From: an uncultured Oligoflexales bacterium | Lineage (GTDB): Bacteria; Bdellovibrionota_B; Oligoflexia; Oligoflexales; JAPPIL01 | Direction of reading: 5' to 3' | Length of the DNA: 64,000 nucleotides | Assembly (NCBI GenBank): GCA_958296095.1 | Contig: OY282434.1 | Location: 620,001 to 684,000, forward strand | Shown here: in pieces, positions 29,632 through 38,753 of the stretch | Position numbering within the stretch: the first letter of the stretch is position 1 | Layout: each line of letters starts with the position of its first letter | Notes under the pieces: model-generated | What the model saw: the letters and a program-made list of their open reading frames with translations, nothing else | Databases searched by the model: none | Told to the model about the DNA's origin: nothing | Program-made: the position numbers and the translations under genes

Positions 29632-29642
29632 TGGTAACAGCC

Positions 29643-30002
29643 ATGCGTGTTTTATTTGCCATCATCTGCACCGCGCTGCTCGTCTCTGCTTGCACGCAAG
29701 AACAGCAGAACCGCATTTCCCGCAGCATCCAAAACTGGACGGGAGCAAACGGTGTGCTCGACATCCTCAACGGCGGCAGGGTCGCCTACCGCTTCATCAA
29801 AATTGACAAGATTTCCACCGCCGAATCGACCTCAGGGGGTAGTATCTCCCGCCCCTATCGTTATGGTTACGGGGTGCTGGATCTCAACCAGAATTACCTT
29901 GTAGATGAGAAAGAGCGCAAACTATACTTTGAGATCAGCGACTACTCGACCGTCTACGTTTTCTACGAAAACCCCCACATCAATGGGATTCCGTCGCCGT
30001 AG
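29643..30002 (+). CDS. Small predicted lipoprotein
   Basis: A 119-residue protein from the ATG at 29643 with lipobox LLVSAC (Cys17). A GTG that overlaps the bactofilin stop (TAGTG) is the alternative start. The mature domain is rich in Tyr and beta-prone residues. No family is recognised. It lies between the bactofilin gene and sucB, with 18 nt to the latter. Confidence 0.7.
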   Translation: MRVLFAIICTALLVSACTQEQQNRISRSIQNWTGANGVLDILNGGRVAYRFIKIDKISTAESTSGGSISRPYRYGYGVLDLNQNYLVDEKERKLYFEISDYSTVYVFYENPHINGIPSP

Positions 30003-30020
30003 CTGTGTCTGGAGGACTGC

Positions 30021-31214
30021 ATGAAGATTGACATCGTTGTGCCTTCGGTCGGTGAGTCAGTGCGCGAGGGCATGATCCATAAGTGGCTTAAGCAAGATGG
30101 TGAACAGGTCAATACAGATGACGTGCTGGTTGAACTTGAAACCGATAAAGCCACCGTCGAGGTCGTTGCCGAGAGCCGCGGCATCCTCAAGATTATCAAA
30201 CAAGCAGGTGAAACCGTCACTATCGGCGAAGTGCTAGCAACTATAGATGACGACCATGCTGCCGCGTTGCCCGCCGCCGAGAAGAGTAGGAAGCAATCCC
30301 CTGAAAAAGCCACCCCCTCAGCTGCCAAACTCAGCCCCGCGGTGCGCCGCATCGTCACCGAGAAACAACTCGATCCTAGCCAAATACAAGGCAGTGGCAA
30401 AGACGGACGCTTGCTGAAACAGGACGTGCTCGCCGCGGAGCCATCTCCACCAGAGTCACCGCCACCAGAGCCGTCTCCGCCAGAGCCGCCAGAGCCATCT
30501 CCGCCGCCATCAGCAGGCGAGCGGCGCGTGCCGATGTCCATGCTGCGCCGCCGTATCGCCGAACGACTGGTCGCGGCCCAGAACGAAACCGCGATGCTGA
30601 CAACATTCAACGAAATCAATTTGCGCGAGATCATCGCTTGCCGCCAACGCTACAAAGATATTTTTATGCGCAAGCACGACACTAATCTCGGTTTCATGGG
30701 GTTCTTCTGCCTGGCTTGCACCCAGGCACTGCAAGAATTTCCTGAGCTTAATGCCTTCGTCGCGGCTAACGACGTGGTCTATCACGATTACGTCAACATG
30801 GGCATAGCCGTCTCCACCCCCCGCGGGCTAGTCGTGCCAGTGATCAAACATATCGAGAGGCTAGCTCTGCACGCCATCGAAGCCCAGATCGCTGCCTTCG
30901 CCGCCAAAGCACGGGAAGGCAAAATCAGCGTTGACGATATGCAAGGCGGCACATTCACCATCTCCAACGGTGGCGTGTTCGGCTCTCTGCTGTCAACCCC
31001 AATCCTCAACCCACCCCAAAGCGGGATACTAGGTATGCATAAGATAGTCTCGCGACCGATCGTCGCGGCTGACGACCAAATTGTCGCCGCCCCCATGATG
31101 TATGTGGCTCTGTCCTACGACCATCGGATTGCCGATGGCAAGCAAGCCGTCGGGTTTCTGGTGCGGGTCAAAGAGCTGCTCGAAGACCCGACCCGTTTTG
31201 TGCTTGAGGCCTGA
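30021..31214 (+). CDS. sucB: Dihydrolipoyllysine succinyltransferase (2-oxoglutarate dehydrogenase E2)
   Basis: A 397-residue E2 subunit. Residues about 1-75 are the lipoyl domain with the lipoylated Lys in [12 protein letters not shown] peripheral-subunit-binding domain lies at about 95-130 ([19 protein letters not shown]). A Pro/Glu/Ser linker at about 137-160 leads to the catalytic domain with [15 protein letters not shown] near the C-terminus. It transfers succinyl groups to CoA. Start ATG with TGGAGGA upstream. It is first in the order E2-E3-E1. Confidence 0.95.
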   Translation: MKIDIVVPSVGESVREGMIHKWLKQDGEQVNTDDVLVELETDKATVEVVAESRGILKIIKQAGETVTIGEVLATIDDDHAAALPAAEKSRKQSPEKATPSAAKLSPAVRRIVTEKQLDPSQIQGSGKDGRLLKQDVLAAEPSPPESPPPEPSPPEPPEPSPPPSAGERRVPMSMLRRRIAERLVAAQNETAMLTTFNEINLREIIACRQRYKDIFMRKHDTNLGFMGFFCLACTQALQEFPELNAFVAANDVVYHDYVNMGIAVSTPRGLVVPVIKHIERLALHAIEAQIAAFAAKAREGKISVDDMQGGTFTISNGGVFGSLLSTPILNPPQSGILGMHKIVSRPIVAADDQIVAAPMMYVALSYDHRIADGKQAVGFLVRVKELLEDPTRFVLEA

Positions 31215-31220
31215 GCTGGA

Positions 31221-31258
31221 GGAGAGCAGAAGAGAGCAGAAGAGAGCAGAAGAGAAGA
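31221..31258 (+). repeat. Short purine-rich tandem repeat (10-bp unit, about 3 copies)
   Basis: The unit AGAGAGCAGA repeats between sucB and lpd. It forms several AGGAG/GAGAG-like stretches in the untranslated spacer. Any effect on translation is not evident. Confidence 0.6.
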
Positions 31259-31324
31259 AATTAAATTTACCCCGCGGCTATGACCAACCCGCCCAGAAAT
31301 TTTGGGTGAATAGGGAGAGAGTTG

Positions 31325-32695
31325 GTGAGCAGTTTTGATGTCATCGTCATCGGCGCCGGGCCTGGCGGCTACGTCTGTGCCATTCGTGCCGCGCAGCTCG
31401 GACTCAAAGTCTGCTGCATCGACAGCCGCGCCGCACTCGGCGGCACCTGCCTCAATGTCGGCTGTATCCCCAGCAAAGCGCTGCTAGAGTCTTCCCACCT
31501 CTACCACCTGGCACAACATGGCTTTGCCGCCCACGGCATCGACTGCGTTGAGGTTAACCTCAACCTCGCCCACATGCTGCGGCGTAAGGAGCGCGTCGTG
31601 CAAAAATTAACCAAAGGCATTGCCTACCTTATGCAAAAAAATAACATAACCAGCGTGCACGGTCATGCCAGCTTCATCGCCCCCGACAAAATCCAAGTCG
31701 CCGACCGAGAGCTGACCGCAGCCCATATCGTTATCGCTACGGGCAGTGCTCCAGTCGCCATCGACTGCGCCCCCTTCGACGACATACATATCGTTGCCTC
31801 GACCGCAGCGCTTGAATTTACCACCGTCCCGCCTAGCCTAGCAGTCATCGGCGGCGGCGTTATCGGCTTGGAGATGGCAAGTATCTGGAGCCGACTCGGC
31901 AGTGCCGTCACCATCATCGAGGCGCAACCACGTCTGCTCAGCGATATGGATGCTGACTGCGCCAAAACCATCGGCAACATCATGCGCAAGCAAGGCACAA
32001 CAATTCACCTCGACACCATGCTCACCGCGGCCACAGTGCGCAAAAACCAAGTAGAGTTGACCTACGGCAAGCACAGCCAAGCCTTCGACAAAGTGCTAGT
32101 TGCTGTCGGACGCCAGGCATACACCGAAGGTTTAGGGCTGGATAAAATCGACGTGCCCTGCAACTCGCGGGGCGAAATCGAGGTCGATACCTGCTGGCGC
32201 ACCGCGGCCGACGGTGTCTATGCCATCGGTGATGTGATCGGCGGGGCGATGCTGGCACACAAGGCCGAGGAAGAAGGTGTGGCTGTCGCCGAAAACATTG
32301 CCGGACACGCGGGACATGTCAACTACGATGCCGTGCCTGCGGTCGTCTACACCTTTCCCGAAGTCGCCGCGGTAGGGATGACGGCTGCGCAAGCACAAGC
32401 CCAAGGTTTGCAAGTCAAAGAGAGCAAGTTTCCCTTTAGTGCTAATGGGCGTGCCTTAGCTGCTGGCAGTAGTGAGGGGTTTGTGAAAATTATTGCTGAA
32501 GCGACCAGCGATGAACTGCTGGGGGCACATATCGTCGGTGCCCAAGCATCGGAGCTGATCGCCGAGTTAGCGTTGGCACGTGAGTATCGTGCTAGTGCCG
32601 AGGACGTGGCACGCACCGTGCACGCGCATCCCACCTTGGCAGAGGCGACCAAGGAGGCCGCGTTGGGAATTGCAGGACGGGTGGTGCATCGGTGA
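31325..32695 (+). CDS. lpd: Dihydrolipoamide dehydrogenase (E3)
   Basis: A flavoprotein of about 456 residues that reoxidises the lipoyl arm with NAD+. FAD site VIVIGAGPGGYVCAIRAAQL, redox-active disulfide GGTCLNVGCIPSK, NAD site VIGGGVIGLEM and the C-terminal His-Glu pair in HAHPTLAEATKEA are all visible. GTG at 31325 with GGGAG is the chosen start; a TTG one codon earlier is possible. Its stop overlaps the sucA start by 4 nt. Confidence 0.96.
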   Translation: MSSFDVIVIGAGPGGYVCAIRAAQLGLKVCCIDSRAALGGTCLNVGCIPSKALLESSHLYHLAQHGFAAHGIDCVEVNLNLAHMLRRKERVVQKLTKGIAYLMQKNNITSVHGHASFIAPDKIQVADRELTAAHIVIATGSAPVAIDCAPFDDIHIVASTAALEFTTVPPSLAVIGGGVIGLEMASIWSRLGSAVTIIEAQPRLLSDMDADCAKTIGNIMRKQGTTIHLDTMLTAATVRKNQVELTYGKHSQAFDKVLVAVGRQAYTEGLGLDKIDVPCNSRGEIEVDTCWRTAADGVYAIGDVIGGAMLAHKAEEEGVAVAENIAGHAGHVNYDAVPAVVYTFPEVAAVGMTAAQAQAQGLQVKESKFPFSANGRALAAGSSEGFVKIIAEATSDELLGAHIVGAQASELIAELALAREYRASAEDVARTVHAHPTLAEATKEAALGIAGRVVHR

Positions 32696-35376
32696 AAGCT
32701 ACAGTGCGGGATTTAAGTTTACATCACAGCAGCTCTTATCTGGAGACGTTGTACGAGTTGTATCGCCGTGATCCTGCGGCGCTTAGCCCTGATTGGCAGC
32801 AATTTTTCAAGGATTTTGTCTCACGCGGTGAGGTGGAAGTACCGAGTGCTAGCCCGGCAGCCCGCGGTGATCATGACAGTGCGCGAGTTGAGGCTATGGT
32901 CAATCATTTTCGCCGCCGCGGGCATCTATATGCACGCTACAATCCTCTGCGCACCTATGATGAATATAAGCCACATCTCGATTTGCACAAGTATGAGCTC
33001 GATGCTGTCGATGTCACGCGAGTTTTCTATCCTGCTGACCTGGCAGGTGTTGACGCGGCAACGTTGGCCGAGATTATCGACGTGCTCGACCGCAGCTATT
33101 GCGGCGCGGTGGGCGTGGATTTCATGGAAATCAACAACGAAGAGCGCGTCGTCTGGATTGGACGCAGAGTCGAGAAAAATCTCGGTCGGCCTACTTTTAA
33201 TCGCACCCAGCAACTACAAATTTTACGCAAACTGATCGCGGCTGAAGGTTTCGAGCGCTTCTTGCACACACGCTATTTAGGACAAAAACGTTTCTCGTTA
33301 GAGGGGTGTGATGTCTTAATTCCCATGCTCGATTTTTTGTTGGCACAAGCTACTGCCAATGCCATTACTGAAATATGTATCGGCATGGCCCATCGCGGCC
33401 GCTTGAACGTGCTGGCGAATTTTATGCAAAAACAGCTTGAACATATCTTTACGGAATTTGAAGGCAGTAGCGATTATTCGTTCGACATCGACGGTGATGT
33501 CAAATACCATCTCGGCTTCGATGCCAAGGTGACCGTCGCTGGACACCAGGTTGATCTATGCCTTCTGCCTAACCCCAGCCATCTGGAAGCGATCACCCCT
33601 GTGCTGGAAGGCTATGTGCGAGGACGGCAACGCGTGCGTGGCGCAGCACAGGTGTTGCCTATCTCGATTCACGGCGACGCGGCGTTCACAGGGCAAGGGG
33701 TAGTGTTTGAGACGCTTAATCTCTCCAAACTTGACGCTTACGACACAGGCGGCACAATCCATATTATCATCAACAATCAAATTGGCTTTACCACCGATCA
33801 ACAACAGGCCCGCTCGACAGATTATTGTTCGGACATCGTCAAAGCCATTCGTGCGCCCGTATTTCATGTCAATGCTGATGACCCAGAGGCCGCGGTATGG
33901 ACAGCACAACTGGCACTAGCGTATCGGCAACAGTTCGCCCGCGACGTCGTCATCGACATCGTCGGTTATCGTCGGCATGGGCATAACGAAGGTGACGAAC
34001 CTGCCTTTACCCAACCGCTGACCTATCAGCGTATCGCCACGCATCGGCGCGTTTTAGAAATTTACAGCCAACAACTCAGTGACAACAAAGTTATCTCCGC
34101 CGCGGCACTAGACGAGGAGAAAAGTGCTTGCAAAGCCAAGTTGGAAGAGGCACACAAGCAAGTCAAAAAACCCGCCGCCACTGCCAGTGTGCAACCCAAG
34201 CGCAAGAAAACCGCGCCGCAAGTAGATACCGCCGTCAGCCGCGCCGCGATTAATACTGCCTTACAGAAAATCACCACACCCCCACCAGGTTTTAATTTAC
34301 ATCCTAAAATTGCCCGCATTTTTGCCCAGCGCCAGGCAATGGTTGCGGCAAAAGGCAAGATCGATTGGGCGACCGCGGAGTTGTTGGCCATGGCAACGCT
34401 AGCCAGTGCCGGGCGACATGTGCGCCTGTCAGGGCAAGATTGTCAGCGCGGGACATTTAGCAGCAGGCATGCAGTAGCTGTCGATGTCCAAGACGGTAGC
34501 TGGTGGTCGGTTTTTAGTGCCTATGACGATCTTGTGCAGGTAATCAATAGCCCGCTGTCAGAATTTGGGGCACTAGGTTTTGAGTTTGGTTACTCAATTG
34601 TCGACAAGCAAGCGTTGATAATGTGGGAAGCACAATTCGGTGATTTTGTTAACGGCGCACAGATAGTTATCGACCAATTCATCGTCGCTTCAGAAGCTAA
34701 ATGGCGGCAATGTTCAGCCCTGGTAATGTTATTGCCACACGGCTATGAAGGCATGGGGCCTGAGCACTCTAATGCCCGCCCCGAAAGGTTCTTGCAGCTG
34801 TGCGGCAACGGCAATATCCAAGTAGCAATACCGACAACCGCGGCACAGTACTTCCATCTCTTGCGGCGACAAGCATTGCGTGATTGGCAAAAACCTCTAA
34901 TCATCATGAGCCCTAAAAGCCTCCTGCGTCACCCCCAAGTCAGTTGTGAGCCTGAAGCTTTCACCGCTGGGCATGTGTTTCAGGAGGTTATGGCTGAGGC
35001 TGAAGTTGACACAGCTAAGGTGACACGAGTTGTCGTTTGCAGCGGTAAAATTTTCTATGAACTAGCGGCACGACGACAACAATTAAAACTTACCAACGTT
35101 GCTCTGCTGCGTTTTGAACAACTATATCCATTTCCAGAAAAAACTTTTGTGCAAATAATGAAATCCTACCCAAAAGTTGAGGAGCTTTTTTGGGCGCAAG
35201 AAGAGCCACAAAACATGGGGGCTTGGAGCTTCATACGCCCGCGTCTGCGTGCTTGTATGCCAAACTTCAAATTGCGTTACATTGGCCGTAAAACTTCCGG
35301 CACAACTGCCGAAGGATATATGCAGGCACACACAATCGCGCAACAACGCATCGTCGCTGAGGCTTTTGTTTTTTAA
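32692..35376 (+). CDS. sucA: 2-oxoglutarate dehydrogenase E1
   Basis: An 894-residue thiamine-diphosphate enzyme. The N-terminal SSSYLETLYELYRRDPAALS is the E2-binding helix. The core has GMAHRGRLNVL, the ThDP motif GDAAFTGQG...NNQIGFTT, GYRRHGHNEGDEPAFTQP and LLPHGYEGMGPEHS. A Lys/Pro-rich insert at about 485-520 separates halves. The start is GTG overlapping the lpd stop (GTGA), so E1 synthesis is coupled to E3. Confidence 0.97.
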   Translation: MKATVRDLSLHHSSSYLETLYELYRRDPAALSPDWQQFFKDFVSRGEVEVPSASPAARGDHDSARVEAMVNHFRRRGHLYARYNPLRTYDEYKPHLDLHKYELDAVDVTRVFYPADLAGVDAATLAEIIDVLDRSYCGAVGVDFMEINNEERVVWIGRRVEKNLGRPTFNRTQQLQILRKLIAAEGFERFLHTRYLGQKRFSLEGCDVLIPMLDFLLAQATANAITEICIGMAHRGRLNVLANFMQKQLEHIFTEFEGSSDYSFDIDGDVKYHLGFDAKVTVAGHQVDLCLLPNPSHLEAITPVLEGYVRGRQRVRGAAQVLPISIHGDAAFTGQGVVFETLNLSKLDAYDTGGTIHIIINNQIGFTTDQQQARSTDYCSDIVKAIRAPVFHVNADDPEAAVWTAQLALAYRQQFARDVVIDIVGYRRHGHNEGDEPAFTQPLTYQRIATHRRVLEIYSQQLSDNKVISAAALDEEKSACKAKLEEAHKQVKKPAATASVQPKRKKTAPQVDTAVSRAAINTALQKITTPPPGFNLHPKIARIFAQRQAMVAAKGKIDWATAELLAMATLASAGRHVRLSGQDCQRGTFSSRHAVAVDVQDGSWWSVFSAYDDLVQVINSPLSEFGALGFEFGYSIVDKQALIMWEAQFGDFVNGAQIVIDQFIVASEAKWRQCSALVMLLPHGYEGMGPEHSNARPERFLQLCGNGNIQVAIPTTAAQYFHLLRRQALRDWQKPLIIMSPKSLLRHPQVSCEPEAFTAGHVFQEVMAEAEVDTAKVTRVVVCSGKIFYELAARRQQLKLTNVALLRFEQLYPFPEKTFVQIMKSYPKVEELFWAQEEPQNMGAWSFIRPRLRACMPNFKLRYIGRKTSGTTAEGYMQAHTIAQQRIVAEAFVF

Positions 35377-35439
35377 ACTGCGGCGCACAGCTGAACGGAT
35401 ATAGGCGCGCGGTCGTGCCTAGTGGTTAGGAGAATTGCC

Positions 35440-36729
35440 ATGCAGCTCAGGGTATTTTTTACCGCAGTTTTCTTGCAAACATCGTGTGCAACGGCAACAA
35501 TTTTTCCTCAACATGAAGCAATGCTCACCTCTACATCTACAGTTGTCGAACCACAGGCCTCAATTGATGTTGAAGATTTGCACGATAGCCACTATGTTGG
35601 CATCTTCCAAAACGATCGTTTGAAGAAAAGCTTTCCCGCGGCAATGGATTTAGTAGTAGCCCATGGTAAAGGCAATAACTGGCAACTAAGCGGGGTGTTG
35701 CGTATCTACGCGCCTGCCGAAGCAGAGGGCACAAGCTACCGCGTTATTTCATCTTACTATGATCGTATTGCCGTGTATGACCAGGAGTTAAGTTTTGCCG
35801 CCAAGCACCAGAGAATTAGCGTGGTAAAAAAAGGCAGCTGGGACGAAGATAAAATCACGGCTTTTGTGGTGGTCTATGGTTTCGGGCAAGGACAACTACA
35901 TCTGCATAAACAAGCGCGCTCGGATTTCAATTTACCCCAGCCGTCAACCCAGCAACCACTTGAGCTGGCTGATTTTAAGTTGCAACGCACAGAATTTCCG
36001 CAGCATGTCTTCGCTGAACAGGGCAAGATGAAAGTCGAGACGGGGTTGTTGAACAGTTCCAAAAATTTGCTGCAACGTGATCTGTTTGATGTCAATTATG
36101 CCAGCGTTGACCGCTTTGGCACATACTATGGTGTGTTGCATCACGAACAACTTAACGCCTTCCAATATCTGCGTTTGGCTTTTGTTGAAGATAGAGATCG
36201 GGGGGTGACTACCGCCATCAGCACTCTGTTTTTTGCCAAGCCCCAACACAAAGAATTTATTGTTTACCGCCATCATGTAGGACGTGAAGTCATGCGTGAT
36301 GCCACCCCGTTGGTGCTTGGCAATGAAGATGAGAGCGAAGCATTTCTGCTGCTTAACCGCTGGGATAGCCGTGGCATCGGCGGGGTATGGTATTCAAAAG
36401 TGTATGGGCGGATTGGCAAGATTTTTTTGATGCGTGAACACTTCCCCCGTCTTGAAACTAACGCGACACTTATGCCTAGTCTGCGCGGGCCGAGGCAAGA
36501 GGCACGGTATGCTTTTGAGTTGCAAGTGCGTAACGGGGTAGCACAACGTGTAGATACAGTTTTTCCTGCACAAATCAGCGGCACACTCAACGATGTTTTG
36601 CAGGAAAAAACTTATCAGATAACTGAGGGCAATTATGATTTTTATCGTGGTCTAGTTGAACTTACCTACGAAGGTGGGTCGGTTTTTTATTCCGTTTTCA
36701 ACCCAAAACCCCAGCAGGTCTTGCCATGA
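35440..36729 (+). CDS. Predicted exported protein, unknown function
   Basis: About 429 residues from the ATG at 35440, which has TAGGAG seven bases upstream. The signal MQLRVFFTAVFLQTSC ends with a plausible lipobox, and Ala-rich residues follow. The mature protein is long, beta-rich and has almost no Cys. No repeats or known domains are recognised. It follows sucA by about 60 bp on the same strand and its 3' end faces the tRNA-Pro gene. Confidence 0.75.
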   Translation: MQLRVFFTAVFLQTSCATATIFPQHEAMLTSTSTVVEPQASIDVEDLHDSHYVGIFQNDRLKKSFPAAMDLVVAHGKGNNWQLSGVLRIYAPAEAEGTSYRVISSYYDRIAVYDQELSFAAKHQRISVVKKGSWDEDKITAFVVVYGFGQGQLHLHKQARSDFNLPQPSTQQPLELADFKLQRTEFPQHVFAEQGKMKVETGLLNSSKNLLQRDLFDVNYASVDRFGTYYGVLHHEQLNAFQYLRLAFVEDRDRGVTTAISTLFFAKPQHKEFIVYRHHVGREVMRDATPLVLGNEDESEAFLLLNRWDSRGIGGVWYSKVYGRIGKIFLMREHFPRLETNATLMPSLRGPRQEARYAFELQVRNGVAQRVDTVFPAQISGTLNDVLQEKTYQITEGNYDFYRGLVELTYEGGSVFYSVFNPKPQQVLP

Positions 36730-36829
36730 GCGCGAGGTTAGCAGGCAAGCAGAGGGGTCAGCCAAGCTCGGACAGGCGGCCCGCAAGCCGCGCGCAGCGG
36801 CACCGAGAGCTGCACCGCGGGCAACGAAG

Positions 36830-36903
36830 TCGGGGTGACTGGATTTGAACCAGCGACCACACGCCCCCCAGACGTGTGCGCTACCGGGCTGCGCCACACC
36901 CCG
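36830..36903 (-). tRNA. tRNA-Pro (GGG anticodon)
   Basis: The minus strand folds as a cloverleaf: acceptor CGGGGTG/CACCCCG, D arm with GCGCAGCCCGGTAGCGC, anticodon stem CACGT/GCGTG with loop CTGGGGG (anticodon GGG, reads CCC/CCU), and T arm CTGGTTCAAATCCAG. The discriminator is A. CCA is not encoded, so a CCA-adding enzyme is needed. A minus-strand frame across it is a tRNA artefact. Confidence 0.95.
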
Positions 36904-36922
36904 AAATAGCCAGGAGATTGTC

Positions 36923-36952
36923 ATGCCCAGACGGGGTTTAGCAGAGAAATGA
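36923..36952 (+). CDS. Possible 9-codon leader peptide coupled to transglycosylase gene
   Basis: A strong CAGGAG six bases before ATG opens a short frame MPRRGLAEK that ends in TGA overlapping the next start (ATGA). The following gene has no good ribosome binding site of its own, so this mini-frame could feed ribosomes to it. Not proven. Confidence 0.35.
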   Translation: MPRRGLAEK

Positions 36953-38088
36953 GATGCTTGAAAACAGTTATCTGTCTTTTTTTATTGCCGACCCCCGTGG
37001 CACAGGCATTTATCTTCTCCTCGCGCCTGCCTGAACAGGGGCTTGTTGCCGAGAAGGTCACGTTTTGGACTCGTATCTTCGATCACTACGAATCGACCGT
37101 CATCGTAGTGCATGATACCCGGCAGGTGCACAGAATTGTCGACATCATCGATTTTCGTCGTGCGCCGTATCGCACTGTGCCATCATGGTCACAACGCCAG
37201 AAAATTGCCAACAAGTATGTCAAACGTTACCGCCAAGCCCTGCGACGGTTTAAGAAGCATCGTCTGACCGCACGCAAATTTGGCGCAATCGAGCAGCGAC
37301 TGTATAATGTCTATCGTCACGATCTTGCCCGCCTGTTGCGCGGCCAGGTGCGGCTGCGCTCGCAATCTGGCTTGCGCGATACCTACATTGCGGCAATCCG
37401 ACGTGCCCAGCCGTTTATGGCACACATGGAAGATATTTTTGGGCAACATCGTGTCCCGCGAGAACTAGTGCGCATGACTTTTGTCGAGTCGATGTTCAAC
37501 TACAAGGCCCGCTCAAAAGTCGGTGCCGCGGGTGTATGGCAGTTCATGCCCCGCACTGCACGAGAGTTTTTGCACCTCAACAGACTAGTCGACGAACGCA
37601 TCTCGCCGTTGAAGGCGACCCGTGCCGCAGCAAAACTACTGCGCCGCAATTATCGTTATCTCGGCACTTGGCCCCTAGCAGTGACCGCTTACAACCAAGG
37701 GGCCGGCAGTATCAAGCGTGCCGTGCGTAAATTGAAAACCACCGACCTCAATGTCATTATCGCCAAATACCGTGCCAAGACCTTCGGTTTTGCCGGTCGC
37801 AATTTTTACAGCGAATTTATCGCCGCTAACAAAGTTTACCACAAACTCGTAGACGGCAAACGCCACCAGCCGATGTCGCTGGTTTCGGTGCGCTTACCTA
37901 AGAAAGTTTCCACCGCCAGCCTGATTAAAAAAACCTCGCTCGACAAAAATACCCTGGGTAAACATAACCTCTGCCTCAGCCCACGTGCCTTCACCTCAAA
38001 GCGCGACATGAAATTGCCGCCGTATTATGAGATCTACGTTCCCCGTAAAATAGCCGCGAAAATTAAAGAGGAAGTGCGAGGCATCTGA
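36949..38088 (+). CDS. Membrane-bound lytic transglycosylase, MltD-like
   Basis: A 379-residue exported protein with a signal peptide ending VAQA. The SLT domain (about 160-300) has the catalytic Glu in MTFVESMFNYKARSKVGAAG, followed by WQFMPRTA and AVTAYNQGAGSI. The C-terminal 80 residues could be a degenerate LysM region. Such enzymes cleave peptidoglycan glycan strands to 1,6-anhydro ends. The start lacks a good Shine-Dalgarno but overlaps a short leader frame. A repeat island starts just after the stop. Confidence 0.9.
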   Translation: MRCLKTVICLFLLPTPVAQAFIFSSRLPEQGLVAEKVTFWTRIFDHYESTVIVVHDTRQVHRIVDIIDFRRAPYRTVPSWSQRQKIANKYVKRYRQALRRFKKHRLTARKFGAIEQRLYNVYRHDLARLLRGQVRLRSQSGLRDTYIAAIRRAQPFMAHMEDIFGQHRVPRELVRMTFVESMFNYKARSKVGAAGVWQFMPRTAREFLHLNRLVDERISPLKATRAAAKLLRRNYRYLGTWPLAVTAYNQGAGSIKRAVRKLKTTDLNVIIAKYRAKTFGFAGRNFYSEFIAANKVYHKLVDGKRHQPMSLVSVRLPKKVSTASLIKKTSLDKNTLGKHNLCLSPRAFTSKRDMKLPPYYEIYVPRKIAAKIKEEVRGI

Positions 38089-38753
38089 TTGCTGTGCTAC
38101 GCTGCGCTACGCTACGCTACGCTACGCGGCCCTTTAGTAACGCTCGCTTCCTAGCTCGCTGCTTATCCTCTAGTCTCTCTGCATCCTCTCTCTGCTTGCG
38201 CTCAGACCTCTCGTTATTGCGTTCATGCTTGTTATCAAGCCCCTCTGCCTGCCACAGGTATTCTCGCGGTTGCCCACACCTCTTGCCTACCGAGAGCTCC
38301 ATGAACGGCGCGGCGAGGCCGTACGAAAACCCGACCATAAATACTGCCATATTGCTGTGAGATTATGCTTTTAGATAAAGCATGTGCCTATACCTGTTGT
38401 GGTCGGGTTTCTCGGTAGGGCTGCGCCGTGCCAAGACAACGGAGACATGGGCTACTTGCCTCTTGCCCTCAGACCTCTCGGCTATTGCGTTCAGGCTTGC
38501 CTACCGAGAGCCACATGAACGGCAGAGCGAGACCGTGCGAAAACTCGACCACAGATATTGCCAATACTGCAACCAGATTATTTTTTTGCACAAGGCATGT
38601 ACTTGCACCTAACTCAAGGGAGAGTTTCTCGGCAGGTCTTTGCCGTGCCAAGACAACGGAGGCCTGTGCTACTTGCCTCTTGCCCCCCAGACTCTTGCCG
38701 ATCGAGAGCTCCATGAAGGGCAGTGGCATGTCTGCAAAAATTGACTGAAATCT
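38089..38753. repeat. Dispersed modular repeat island at 3' side of rpn copy 1
   Basis: It starts with a short array of CTACG units (about 38097-38122), then the TAACGCTCGCTTCCTAGCTC module. Two core modules in plus orientation follow, with arms at about 38286 to 38430 (AAACCCGACCA paired with TGGTCGGGTTT) and 38498 to 38650 (AAACTCG with GAGTTT). The last module ends in ATCGAGAGCTCCATGAA, the junction shared by all three rpn genes, about 45 bp before the rpn stop. Confidence 0.85.

Noticed and set aside
36652-36924. Minus-strand 90-codon frame across the tRNA-Pro gene
   Set aside because: It reads through the tRNA and gives the well-known tRNA artefact peptide (VAQPGSAHVW...WFKSSHPD); no gene.
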